The notes under the pieces are model-generated. The model had not been told where the DNA came from. It worked only from the letters and a program-made list of their open reading frames with translations, and did not search any database. Positions 28,933-40,678 of a DNA stretch of 64,000 nucleotides are shown here, in pieces; within the stretch, counting starts at the first letter, position 1; each line of letters starts with the position of its first letter. A program made the translations under genes and the position numbers. The stretch covers positions 62,001 through 126,000 of the forward strand of contig JABSSD010000027.1 of the NCBI GenBank assembly GCA_013214575.1. Reading direction: 5' to 3'. The stretch is from Paracoccaceae bacterium. GTDB taxonomy: Bacteria; Pseudomonadota; Alphaproteobacteria; Rhodobacterales; Rhodobacteraceae.

Positions 28933-29886
28933 ATGGCCCCGCATGACGCTCTTCAGTGGATCTCGACCTTTCTCGACGCACAGGCTGCGGAACTGGGGGC
29001 CTCGCGCAATACGCTGCTGGCCTATGGCCGTGATCTCAAAGACTTTACCGGCTGGCTGCAGCGCAACGGCATCGACATTGCAACAGCTACCCGTGCAGAC
29101 ATCGAAAACTACCTGATCTTCTGTGACGCGCAGGGCCTGGCCAAAGCCACCCGGGCGCGCAGGCTGTCGGCGGTCAAGCAGATTTACCGGTTTGCCTTCG
29201 AAGAAAGCTGGCGCGGCGACAATCCCGCCATTCAGATCCGCGGACCGGGACGAGCCAAGACATTGCCCAAAACGCTGGAGGTGATCGAGGTTGACCTTCT
29301 GTTGGAGGCCGCACGTCAAACCGGTCGCAGCCGCTCTGACAAGCTGCGCAATACCTGCCTGATGGAATTGCTCTATGCCACCGGCATGCGGGTGACCGAA
29401 CTGGTCTCGCTCCCGGTTTCGGCGGGGCGCGGTGATCCCCGCATGTTGCTGATCCGCGGCAAGGGCGGCAAAGAGCGCATGGTGCCGCTGTCGCCGCCTG
29501 CCCGGCTGGCGCTGGCAACCTGGCTCACCACCCGCGATGAGATAGAGGACGACCGGAGCTCCAAAGGCCAATCTGCCTCGTTATTTCTGTTCCCGTCACG
29601 GGGAAAAACTGGCCATCTGACCCGTCACTGGTTCTATCAGCTGATCAAGGATCTTGCTGCCAGCGGCGGTCTCGACCCTGCCAAGGTAACCCCCCATACC
29701 CTGCGACATGCCTTTGCCACTCACCTGCTGGCCAATGGCGCCGACCTGCGCGCCATCCAGACCTTGCTGGGTCATTCAGATATTTCCACCACGGAAATCT
29801 ACACCCATGTTCTGGATGCCCGGCTCAGCGAATTGGTTCTGCAGCATCATCCTTTGGCACAAGACGCAGACGACCCCGAACCGTAA
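28933..29886 (+). CDS. xerD: tyrosine recombinase XerD
   Basis: 317 aa. SAM-like N-terminal domain (FLDAQAAELGASRNTLLAYGRDL) and catalytic domain with the Arg in ATGMRVTELVSLPVS, the Lys hairpin GKGGKERMVPL, HTLRHAFATHLLANGAD (His-x-x-Arg), LGHSDISTTEIYTHV with the terminal His and the nucleophilic Tyr. With XerC it resolves chromosome dimers at dif. XerC and XerD are hard to tell apart by eye; the chromosomal context next to aroK/aroB-type genes fits xerD of Rhodobacteraceae. Confidence 0.88.
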   Translation: MAPHDALQWISTFLDAQAAELGASRNTLLAYGRDLKDFTGWLQRNGIDIATATRADIENYLIFCDAQGLAKATRARRLSAVKQIYRFAFEESWRGDNPAIQIRGPGRAKTLPKTLEVIEVDLLLEAARQTGRSRSDKLRNTCLMELLYATGMRVTELVSLPVSAGRGDPRMLLIRGKGGKERMVPLSPPARLALATWLTTRDEIEDDRSSKGQSASLFLFPSRGKTGHLTRHWFYQLIKDLAASGGLDPAKVTPHTLRHAFATHLLANGADLRAIQTLLGHSDISTTEIYTHVLDARLSELVLQHHPLAQDADDPEP

Positions 29887-29949
29887 GGCTTGAACCGGAC
29901 CCCAACGCATCCCATAAGCTTACCTTGTATCGCAATTTTTGGACTTTTC

Positions 29950-31260
29950 ATGGAAACCTATCCGACCGTTCTCGACAGTGCTTTTTGGATCACCGCTGGT
30001 GTCATTGTCCTGTTGTTGGTTCTCTCTGCCTTTTTCTCAGGATCAGAAACCGCGCTGACAGCCGCCTCCCGCGGCAAGTTGCGCATCCAGGCGGACAAAG
30101 GGTCACGCGGGGCCAAGCAGGCGCTGGCGGTCACCGAAGACAACGAGCGGTTGATCGGCTCGGTCTTGCTGGGCAACAATCTGGTCAATATCCTGGCCGC
30201 CTCGCTGGCAACCGCCATGTTCACCCGCGCGTTTGGCGAAAGCGGCGTGGCGTTGTCAACGCTGGTCATGACCCTGCTGGTGCTGGTCTTTGCCGAAGTT
30301 CTGCCCAAGACCTACGCCATTTCCAACCCCGAAAAAGCCGCGGCAACAGTGGCGCCAATCATCGGCGTTCTGGTCAGGATACTGGCGCCGTTTGTGGCCG
30401 CAGTAAGCCTGCTGGTGCGCGCGGTCCTGCGCCTTTTTGGAGTGCAGATCGATCCCAACAGCAATATTCTTGCCTTTCGCGAGGGCATCGCAGGCGCGAT
30501 GCAACTGGGCCATTCCGAAGGGATCGTGGAAAAAGAAGACCGCGACCGCATTCTTGGGGCCCTGGACCTGTCAGAGCGGACCGTGGACGAAATCATGCTC
30601 CACCGCTCGAAAATCGAAATGATAAACCTCGCCGACGACCCTCAGGCGATTCTGGAGCAATGCCTGAACTCCCCTTACACCCGCCTGCCGCTCTATCGAG
30701 ATGAGCCAGAGAACATCATTGGCTTGATCCATGCCAAAGATTTACTGCGCGAGATGTATACCCTGATCGGTGGCCCCGAAGGCAATGCAACGGCGCTTCG
30801 TGATTTCCGCATCGCCGAGGTAGCAAAACCCCCCTACTTCATTCCTGAAACCACCCCTCTGGACGATCAGATGCGGCAGTTTCTGCGGCAGAGGGCACAT
30901 TTTGCTCTGGTGGTCGATGAATATGGCTCATTGCAGGGGTTGATCACACTCGAAGATATCCTGGAAGAAATCGTCGGCGAGATCACCGATGAGTTTGACC
31001 CGGCAGCCGAAACTCCGATCGAGATGGCCTCAGACGGGAATTATCTGGTTGATGGCGCCATGACCATCCGGGACTTGAACCGCGCAACCGAGTGGACGCT
31101 GCCGGACGATGAGGCCAATACGGTTGCCGGGCTGGTCATTCACGAGGCGCAGATAATCCCCACCAAGGGGCAGGTATTCTCGTTCCATGGCTTTCGCTTT
31201 GAAGTGACAGAACGGTCAGGCAATCGCCTCACTGCTTTGAAAATTCGCCCTTTGGAATGA
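29950..31260 (+). CDS. CNNM/CorC-HlyC family membrane protein with CBS domains
   Basis: 436 aa from the ATG at 29950 (METYPTVLDSAFWITAG); sequence upstream in frame is less likely coding. The N-terminal DUF21 domain has three to four spans and the FFSGSETALTAASRGKLR signature. Two CBS motifs follow (VDEIMLHRSKIEMINL, TRLPLYRDEPENIIGLIHAKDLL; then RQRAHFALVVDEYGSLQGLITLEDILEEIVGEI) and a C-terminal CorC_HlyC domain (LVDGAMTIRDLNR). Such proteins bind nucleotides and are implicated in Mg/Co efflux; haemolysin naming is historical. It lies 63 bases after xerD. Confidence 0.9.
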   Translation: METYPTVLDSAFWITAGVIVLLLVLSAFFSGSETALTAASRGKLRIQADKGSRGAKQALAVTEDNERLIGSVLLGNNLVNILAASLATAMFTRAFGESGVALSTLVMTLLVLVFAEVLPKTYAISNPEKAAATVAPIIGVLVRILAPFVAAVSLLVRAVLRLFGVQIDPNSNILAFREGIAGAMQLGHSEGIVEKEDRDRILGALDLSERTVDEIMLHRSKIEMINLADDPQAILEQCLNSPYTRLPLYRDEPENIIGLIHAKDLLREMYTLIGGPEGNATALRDFRIAEVAKPPYFIPETTPLDDQMRQFLRQRAHFALVVDEYGSLQGLITLEDILEEIVGEITDEFDPAAETPIEMASDGNYLVDGAMTIRDLNRATEWTLPDDEANTVAGLVIHEAQIIPTKGQVFSFHGFRFEVTERSGNRLTALKIRPLE

Positions 31261-31576
31261 TGGCTTTAGCCGCCGGATCAGGACAGACTCGGCGGTTAAA
31301 ATTCCAGCTTATTTGCTGGGTATCGGGCTGCTGGCACCGCCCTGCTGGCACTGTCCTGGCCGCCGCCGATTATTCACAACCGGCCAATCAGCGGATCACT
31401 GCCGCGGCGATCTTGCTGGCGCCGCCGCTGCGGGCCATTGTCCTGCAGAAAACCAGCCGCCACCCCCGTCCCAGGCCCCGTTCCAGTCCAGAGCCGACAT
31501 CCATGGTCGCTTTTTGACTGGACTACTGTTCACATATGTCCAGAATGTCAGTCAAGGATGCTTTGGGAGATATGAA
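31261..31576 (+). other. intergenic leader of the DMGDH-like gene
   Basis: 316 bases with no supported gene; frames here run into the downstream oxidoreductase frame but have no conserved content. The true start follows GGGAGATATGAA. Confidence 0.4.
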
Positions 31577-33994
31577 ATGAAAACCACTACGCGCGTGGCC
31601 GTCATTGGCGGCGGAGTTGTCGGCTGCTCGGTTCTGTACCACCTGACCAAACTGGGGTGGTCGGATGTCATGTTGCTTGAACGCTCCGAGCTGACGTCCG
31701 GCTCGACCTGGCACGCAGCTGGCGGCTTTCACACGCTGAACGGTGACACCAATATGGCGGCGCTGCAGGGCTATACCATCAAATTGTACCGCGAGTTGGA
31801 AGAGATCACCGGCATGTCCTGCGGGCTGCATCATGTGGGTGGCATTACTCTGGCAGACAACCAGGACCGGTTTGACATGCTCAAGGCCGAGCGCGCCAAA
31901 CATCGGTTCATGGGGCTGGAGACCGAGATCCTTTCCCCCGAAGAAATCAAGAAATTTGCGCCGGTGACCAACATCGACGGTATTTTGGGCGGTCTCTATG
32001 ATCCGCTCGACGGGCACCTGGACCCTTCGGGCACCACCCATGCCTATGCCAAGGCCGCCCGCATTGGCGGCGCCACAATCGAGACCCACTGCAAAGTGCT
32101 GGAAACCAACCAGCGCCCCGACGGCAGCTGGGACGTGGTCACCAACAAGGGCACCATTCACGCCGAGCACGTGGTCAACGCAGGCGGACTCTGGGCGCGC
32201 GAAGTGGGGGCTATGGCTGGCATCTACTTCCCGCTGCACCCGATGGAGCACCAGTATATTGTCACCGACGAGGTACCGCTGATTGCCGAAATCATCGACA
32301 GCGGCGGCGAACATCCACATGTGATGGACCCGGCCGGCGAAAGCTACCTGCGCCAGGAGGGCCGCGGCTTGTGCATTGGTTTCTATGAGCAGCCCTGCAA
32401 ACCTTGGGCGGTGGACGGCACGCCCTGGGATTTTGGCCATGAACTTCTGCAAGACAACTTTGACAAAATCGAAGACTCGATAGCCTTTGCCTACAAACGG
32501 TTCCCGGCGCTGGAAACTGCCGGAGTGAAATCTGTCATCCACGGACCCTTTACCTTTGCACCAGACGGCAACCCACTGGTTGGGCCGGTGCCCGGAATGC
32601 GCAACTACTGGTCGGCCTGTGCGGTGATGGCCGGGTTCAGTCAAGGCGGCGGCGTTGGTCTGATGCTGGCGCAATGGATGATCAACGGCGAAACCGAACG
32701 TGATACATTTGCCATGGATTGCGCCCGCTTTGGCACTTGGATCACCCCGGGCTATACCCGCCCCAAGGTGATCGAAAACTATCAGAAACGGTTTTCCGTC
32801 TCTTACCCAAACGAGGAGTTGCCAGCCGCGCGCCCCTTCCGAACCACGCCAATGTACGACATCTTTGACGGCATGGGCGCCGTCTGGGGCGCGCAATACG
32901 GGCTGGAAGTGGCCAATTACTTTGCCGCCGAGGCGGAGCCGCGCTTTGAAACCTCCAGCTTCCGCCGCTCCAACGCCTTCGGTGCCGCCGCGCGTGAAGT
33001 CGCCGCCGTGCGCAGCGCAGTGGGCATCAACGAGCTGCATAATTTCGGCAAATACCGGGTCACCGGGGCGGGCGCCCGCGCCTGGCTGGACCGCATCATG
33101 GCAGGTCGGGTGCCAAAAATCGGCCGCCTGTCCCTCACTCCAATGCTGTCGCCCAAGGGCCGTCTGATCGGCGATTTCACCATCTCCTGCCTCAGCGAGG
33201 AGGAATATCAGCTGACCGCCTCTTATGGGTCGCAAGCCTACCACTGGCGCTGGTTCCTGCAAAATCTGGATGAAGGTGTAGATATCGAGAATATCTCGGA
33301 CAGCCGCAGCGGCTTCCAGATAGCCGGCCCACTGGCCCGCAAGGTGCTGCAGGCCTGCACCCGCCGCGACATCTCGGACATGAGGTTCATGGATGTCCGC
33401 CGGATGAGCGTTGGTATGGCCGACTGCATCGTGCAGCGGGTCAGCTACACCGGCGATCTGGGCTACGAGATCTACTGTGACCTGCCCAGCCTGCGCGCCC
33501 TGTGGTCGGTATTGTGGCAGGCCGGCCAGCCGCTCGGCATGAAACCCTTTGGCATGCGGGCCATGATGAGCCTGCGCCTGGACAAGTTCTTTGGCTCCTG
33601 GCTGAGCGAGTATTCCCCCGATTACACCGCCGGTGAAACCGGGCTTGATCGGTTCATTTCCTTCAACAAGGACACTCAGTTCATTGGTCGCGCAGCCGCC
33701 GAGGCCGAGCGGGATGCCGGGTCAGCCCGCAAACTCTGCGCCTTTGAGGTCGAGGCCGATGATGCCGATGTGGTGGCCTACGAGCCAATCTGGCTGGATG
33801 GAAGTGTTGTTGGATTTTGCACCTCAGGGGGCTATTCACACCATGCATCAAAATCCATAGCCTTGGGATTTGTACCAACGGAGCGGGCACAGGAGGGGCT
33901 GTCCGTCGAGATTGAGATTCTGGGCAAAATGCACCAGGCCCGGCTGATCACCACCCTGTTGTTTGACGGCGACGGCGCCCGCATGCGCGGCTGA
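31577..33994 (+). CDS. dimethylglycine/sarcosine dehydrogenase-like FAD oxidoreductase with GcvT domain
   Basis: 805 aa from the ATG at 31577 (MKTTTRVAVIGGGVVGCSVL), chosen because the FAD-binding GxGxxG (about 10-15) starts there. The N-terminal ~430 residues form the DAO fold (RSELTSGSTWHAAGG is the FAD signature of this family; GLYDPLDGHLDPSG). A FAO_M linker follows (RPFRTTPMYD), then a GcvT folate-binding domain (about 450-800; HNFGKYRVTGAGARAWLD, GDLGYEIYCD). These enzymes oxidatively demethylate N-methyl glycines and pass formaldehyde to tetrahydrofolate. Substrate within the dimethylglycine/sarcosine group is not resolvable. Confidence 0.88.
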   Translation: MKTTTRVAVIGGGVVGCSVLYHLTKLGWSDVMLLERSELTSGSTWHAAGGFHTLNGDTNMAALQGYTIKLYRELEEITGMSCGLHHVGGITLADNQDRFDMLKAERAKHRFMGLETEILSPEEIKKFAPVTNIDGILGGLYDPLDGHLDPSGTTHAYAKAARIGGATIETHCKVLETNQRPDGSWDVVTNKGTIHAEHVVNAGGLWAREVGAMAGIYFPLHPMEHQYIVTDEVPLIAEIIDSGGEHPHVMDPAGESYLRQEGRGLCIGFYEQPCKPWAVDGTPWDFGHELLQDNFDKIEDSIAFAYKRFPALETAGVKSVIHGPFTFAPDGNPLVGPVPGMRNYWSACAVMAGFSQGGGVGLMLAQWMINGETERDTFAMDCARFGTWITPGYTRPKVIENYQKRFSVSYPNEELPAARPFRTTPMYDIFDGMGAVWGAQYGLEVANYFAAEAEPRFETSSFRRSNAFGAAAREVAAVRSAVGINELHNFGKYRVTGAGARAWLDRIMAGRVPKIGRLSLTPMLSPKGRLIGDFTISCLSEEEYQLTASYGSQAYHWRWFLQNLDEGVDIENISDSRSGFQIAGPLARKVLQACTRRDISDMRFMDVRRMSVGMADCIVQRVSYTGDLGYEIYCDLPSLRALWSVLWQAGQPLGMKPFGMRAMMSLRLDKFFGSWLSEYSPDYTAGETGLDRFISFNKDTQFIGRAAAEAERDAGSARKLCAFEVEADDADVVAYEPIWLDGSVVGFCTSGGYSHHASKSIALGFVPTERAQEGLSVEIEILGKMHQARLITTLLFDGDGARMRG

Positions 33995-34014
33995 CACTAC
34001 CGGCAAATAACGGC

Positions 34015-34042
34015 AAACGCCCCTGCTCCGGCGGGGGCGTTT
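34015..34042 (+). terminator. rho-independent terminator after the DMGDH-like gene
   Basis: AAACGCCCC (34015-34023) pairs with GGGGCGTTT (34034-34042), extended inward by partial pairing, followed by TGATTT. It starts 21 bases after the stop codon. Confidence 0.8.
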
Positions 34043-34077
34043 TGATTTCCAAGCACCCAGCCCCAATAATCTCTGGC

Positions 34078-34122
34078 CCCCGGGCATCTTTTTGCCCAAA
34101 ATACTCCCGCCGGAGGCTCCCT
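34078..34122 (-). repeat. Rhodobacteraceae intergenic repeat, reverse orientation
   Basis: Read on the minus strand it gives CCTCCGGCGGGAGTATTTTG then GGCAAAAAGATGCCCGGGGG, which from memory resembles the common intergenic sequence of this family. It lies immediately upstream of the nucleotidyltransferase start. A related copy in the other orientation is at 17424. Confidence 0.55.
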
Positions 34123-34155
34123 GTCCCAGCGCCTGGCCCAAACCGGAGACAGTCC

Positions 34156-34755
34156 ATGCCGCCCCTCGCCATGCCCCGCCTCGCCATTCTGCTCCTCGCC
34201 GCCGGATCCTCCCGTCGCATGGCCCCCAAGGACAAGCTGTTAGAGAGGGTGGCAGGTCAGCCACTGCTGTCCCTGATCACCCGTCGCGCCGCCGTGACCG
34301 GATTGCCCTGCTATGTCACCCTGCCTGACCTGAACCACCCGCGCGCGGGCTGGATCGGCACGGCCACCCCGGTTCTGGTGCCCGATGCCGCCGAAGGCAT
34401 GGCGGCCTCCATTCGCGCCGGGATATCAGCCCTTCCAGACCAATTCGAGGCGGTGATGATACTGCCGACGGATATGCCCGAGATCGAAAGTCAGGATCTG
34501 AGCCATATGGCCGCGCAGTATATGGGCCGCGACGGGCCCATCCTACGCGCCTGCGCGTCGGACGGAACGCCTGGTCATCCGGTGCTGTTCCCACGGCGCT
34601 ATTTTGACAGCTTGCTCGCGATAAAGGGGGACCATGGCGCCCGTGCCATATTGGCCGACGCGCCCGTTCAATATGTTGCCCTGCCCGGCCAGCACGCCAC
34701 CACAGATCTCGACACGCCCGAGGCCTGGGCAAAATGGCGCACGCGCGCAGATTGA
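34156..34755 (+). CDS. MobA/MocA-like nucleotidyltransferase
   Basis: 199 aa from MPPLAMPRLAILLLAAGSSR; the Met five codons later (34171) is an equally good start. The Rossmann-like NTP-transferase motif LLLAAGSSRRMAPKDKLLE holds the nucleotide-binding loop and Lys. ILPTDMPEI supplies the metal-binding Asp, and GTPGHPVLFPRRYFDSL is typical of MocA/CoxI-type molybdenum cofactor cytidylyltransferases. MocA activates molybdopterin for xanthine-dehydrogenase-type enzymes; no such enzyme is in the window, so the substrate is inferred from the family only. Confidence 0.8.
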   Translation: MPPLAMPRLAILLLAAGSSRRMAPKDKLLERVAGQPLLSLITRRAAVTGLPCYVTLPDLNHPRAGWIGTATPVLVPDAAEGMAASIRAGISALPDQFEAVMILPTDMPEIESQDLSHMAAQYMGRDGPILRACASDGTPGHPVLFPRRYFDSLLAIKGDHGARAILADAPVQYVALPGQHATTDLDTPEAWAKWRTRAD

Positions 34756-34774
34756 ACCGCTGTTCACTCTGAAC

Positions 34775-34812
34775 ACAAAAACGGCAGGGCCAAATAGCCC
34801 TGCCGTTTTTGT
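34775..34812. terminator. strong bidirectional terminator
   Basis: Perfect 16-bp inverted repeat ACAAAAACGGCAGGGC (34775-34790), loop CAAATA, GCCCTGCCGTTTTTGT (34797-34812), with T runs on both strands. It serves the convergent nucleotidyltransferase and RTX-Hint genes. Confidence 0.92.
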
Positions 34813-34830
34813 ATCAAATATGATTTTAAA

Positions 34831-38463
<3,633 letters not shown>

Positions 38464-39433
38464 ATCATTCTCCTTTGCGGCACGGGCACGCACCTAACCC
38501 GCAAAAAAAAGCGGATACAAAATTCTGGATCTTGCAGACCAAACCCTGACACGGTCGATGACCGGCACCTGCATCATGAACAAAAGAAAGAACGAATAGC
38601 CAAATATACGCAGTGGCACACAAGCAAAGCCTGCATACGTCTCGTTTTGGCATTTCGCGTAGCGGCAGCTACCCTGTAACCAAACAGGTCTTTGACATCG
38701 TCCTGATGCAAAAAGTGCAGTCGCCCCCACGACCAGCAGACTTCCCCCCCAAGATGGGCTGATTGATCAATACCCTATACAGGCCACCCAACAATAAAAA
38801 TATTTAGGCAATTCACCTTCAGGTCATTGAAAATATGTGGTTCTGAGGGGGGCAGGCCAGACGGCAGCCGCCAGATTGTTTCCTGAAACCCCAAAAAAAA
38901 TCCACCAACATGCTGATATAACGATTTAAAATCAAATTTCAGTTCAACTTCTTCTGCCTGGGATTGATATTGTTTCGTGGATTGAAACAGTCCCACGCCC
39001 CCCCGGATCACCATATGGGTATAATGGCCGGACCCCAATCCCCCGGCGATTGTGGTCAAAACCGGAACCAATTGACGTCAATGCTGCCGATTGTAGCGGC
39101 CAAAGCTCCATCAGGCTGTCGTTTGCCGCTCGAATCAACTGTTCCGGAAATACAATATGACAAAACTATGCCGTATCGGGGGCGTCTTTCATGTTAATTG
39201 AACCGCCATTGCTGACGGACTGCGCCCCGCCATATGTCTGGTGCATCAAAGTGGATGTCATCAGATGAGAGGTCGCAAATAGCCCGATCTCACGCGAAAA
39301 ATAATATAGAACAACAACTTGACGGATATTTCGGCTGATTATTAAAAGTTTCGGTAACAATAATTGTGGTTTTCTACTTTTTTAACTCATCTCCGCCATT
39401 CTCCCGAACACATCCGGAAACTTGGAGACTTTG
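38464..39433. other. long AT-rich intergenic region between RTX-Hint and the binding-protein gene
   Basis: Nearly 1 kb between divergent genes. Frames on either strand (for example around 38775-39071 and 38944-39138 on the minus strand) have no family features; a short decayed gene cannot be excluded. Base composition is clearly AT-richer than the flanks. It must contain both promoters. No tRNA or repeat array is visible. Confidence 0.4.
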
Positions 39434-40594
39434 ATGTATAGTGGCAAATCAGTACTCGCAGCGGCCCTTTTGGGACTGCTGCCCTCTCTTGGTGGCGCTG
39501 GGCAGGGCGTCACAGATTCTCAGATCACATTTGCCCAGGTCGCGGCACTAGACGGCCCGGCCGGCGCCCTTGGTCAGGGCATGCGTCAGGGCCTGCGGGC
39601 TGCGTTTGAAGAGGCAAATGCAAATGGTGGTGTGCATGGACGTCAGATTGTTCTCGACAGTCTGGATGACGGCTATGAGCCGGACCGCTCCGTTGTCCAC
39701 GTCATGGCCGTGATCGAAGGCGACAATCATCTTGGCCTGATCGGAGCGGTCGGCACCCCTACCTCTGCCGCAAGCCAGCCGGTGGCCACTGCGGCGAATA
39801 TGCCGTTTGTTGGTCCCTTCACCGGGGCAGGATTTCTGCGGGACGCAAGCCACGGCAATGTCTTCAATGTGCGCGCCAGCTATTTTGCCGAAACCGAAGC
39901 CTGGATCGAATATCTGGTCGATCAGCAAGGCATGCAGTCGATTGCACTGCTGTATCAGAACGACGGATTTGGCCGTGTTGGGCTGGCTGGTGTGACCGCA
40001 GCGCTGGAAAAGCGCGGCATGACATTGACCGTTCAGGGCAGCTACACCCGCAATACCACGGCGGTTAAAAAGGCCTTGCTAACCATCCGCAAAGCCAAAC
40101 CAGATGCCGTGGTCATGGTTGGCGCTTATAAACCGGTGGCGGAATTCATCCGACTGGCGCGCAAGATCAAGTTCAACCCGACCTTCGTGAATATCTCCTT
40201 TGTCGGATCTGACGCACTGGCCCAGGAACTGGGTGATGCTGGCGAAGACGTGATCATCAGCCAGGTGGTCCCTTTCCCGTGGGATGACACGGTCCCTGTG
40301 GTTGCACAATACCAGGCTGCACTGACAGCCATCGACGCCGCCGCCAAGCCTGGCTTTGTAACCCTTGAGGGGTACCTGACCGGTCGTCTGGCTCTCATAG
40401 CCTTGGAAGAAGCGGGCGCCGACCTCACCCGGGAGAGCTTTCTGACAGCCCTTGTCGGGCTGCGTACGGTAGATTTCGGCGGCGTCACCATGCGCTTTGG
40501 CCCCGGTGACAACCAGGGCATGGATGAGGTCTTTCTGACCCGCATCACGTCGGACGGTGGTTTTCAACCCGTCGTCGCCGCGGGCGGCTCCTAA
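39434..40594 (+). CDS. ABC transporter substrate-binding protein, branched-chain amino acid (type I periplasmic fold) family
   Basis: 386 aa from the ATG at 39434 (MYSGKSVLAAALLGLLPSLG). Signal peptide to about residue 22. The mature part matches Peripla_BP_6: ITFAQVAALDGPAGALGQGMRQGLRAAFEEANANGGVHGRQI, then GAVGTPTSAASQPVA, LLYQNDGFGRVGLAGV, and GYLTGRLALIALEEAG. No permease or ATPase genes follow. A chemoreceptor starts 85 bases downstream, so this protein may present ligand to that receptor rather than to a transporter. Confidence 0.88.
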   Translation: MYSGKSVLAAALLGLLPSLGGAGQGVTDSQITFAQVAALDGPAGALGQGMRQGLRAAFEEANANGGVHGRQIVLDSLDDGYEPDRSVVHVMAVIEGDNHLGLIGAVGTPTSAASQPVATAANMPFVGPFTGAGFLRDASHGNVFNVRASYFAETEAWIEYLVDQQGMQSIALLYQNDGFGRVGLAGVTAALEKRGMTLTVQGSYTRNTTAVKKALLTIRKAKPDAVVMVGAYKPVAEFIRLARKIKFNPTFVNISFVGSDALAQELGDAGEDVIISQVVPFPWDDTVPVVAQYQAALTAIDAAAKPGFVTLEGYLTGRLALIALEEAGADLTRESFLTALVGLRTVDFGGVTMRFGPGDNQGMDEVFLTRITSDGGFQPVVAAGGS

Positions 40595-40620
40595 CCAGCC
40601 CCCCATTTTCAATAGCAAAC

Positions 40621-40647
40621 GGTCTGCCTGCCCCTTGTGGGCAGACC
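40621..40647 (+). terminator. hairpin between binding protein and chemoreceptor genes
   Basis: GGTCTGCC (40621-40628), 11-base loop, GGCAGACC (40640-40647), no T run. It lies 26 bases after the binding-protein stop and 31 before the receptor start, so it could attenuate read-through or stabilise the upstream mRNA. Confidence 0.5.
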
Positions 40648-40678
40648 TGTAGAATATTTAGCAAGATCAGGTGGCATC

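Noticed and set aside
34225-34275. GAGAGGG followed by GGCAG and CCACTG inside the nucleotidyltransferase gene
   Set aside because: The order is wrong, there is no hairpin, and the sequence encodes conserved residues LLERVAGQPLL.
38775-39138. Minus-strand frames upstream of the RTX-Hint gene
   Set aside because: No conserved features; overlapping frames of similar length; not supportable as a gene.
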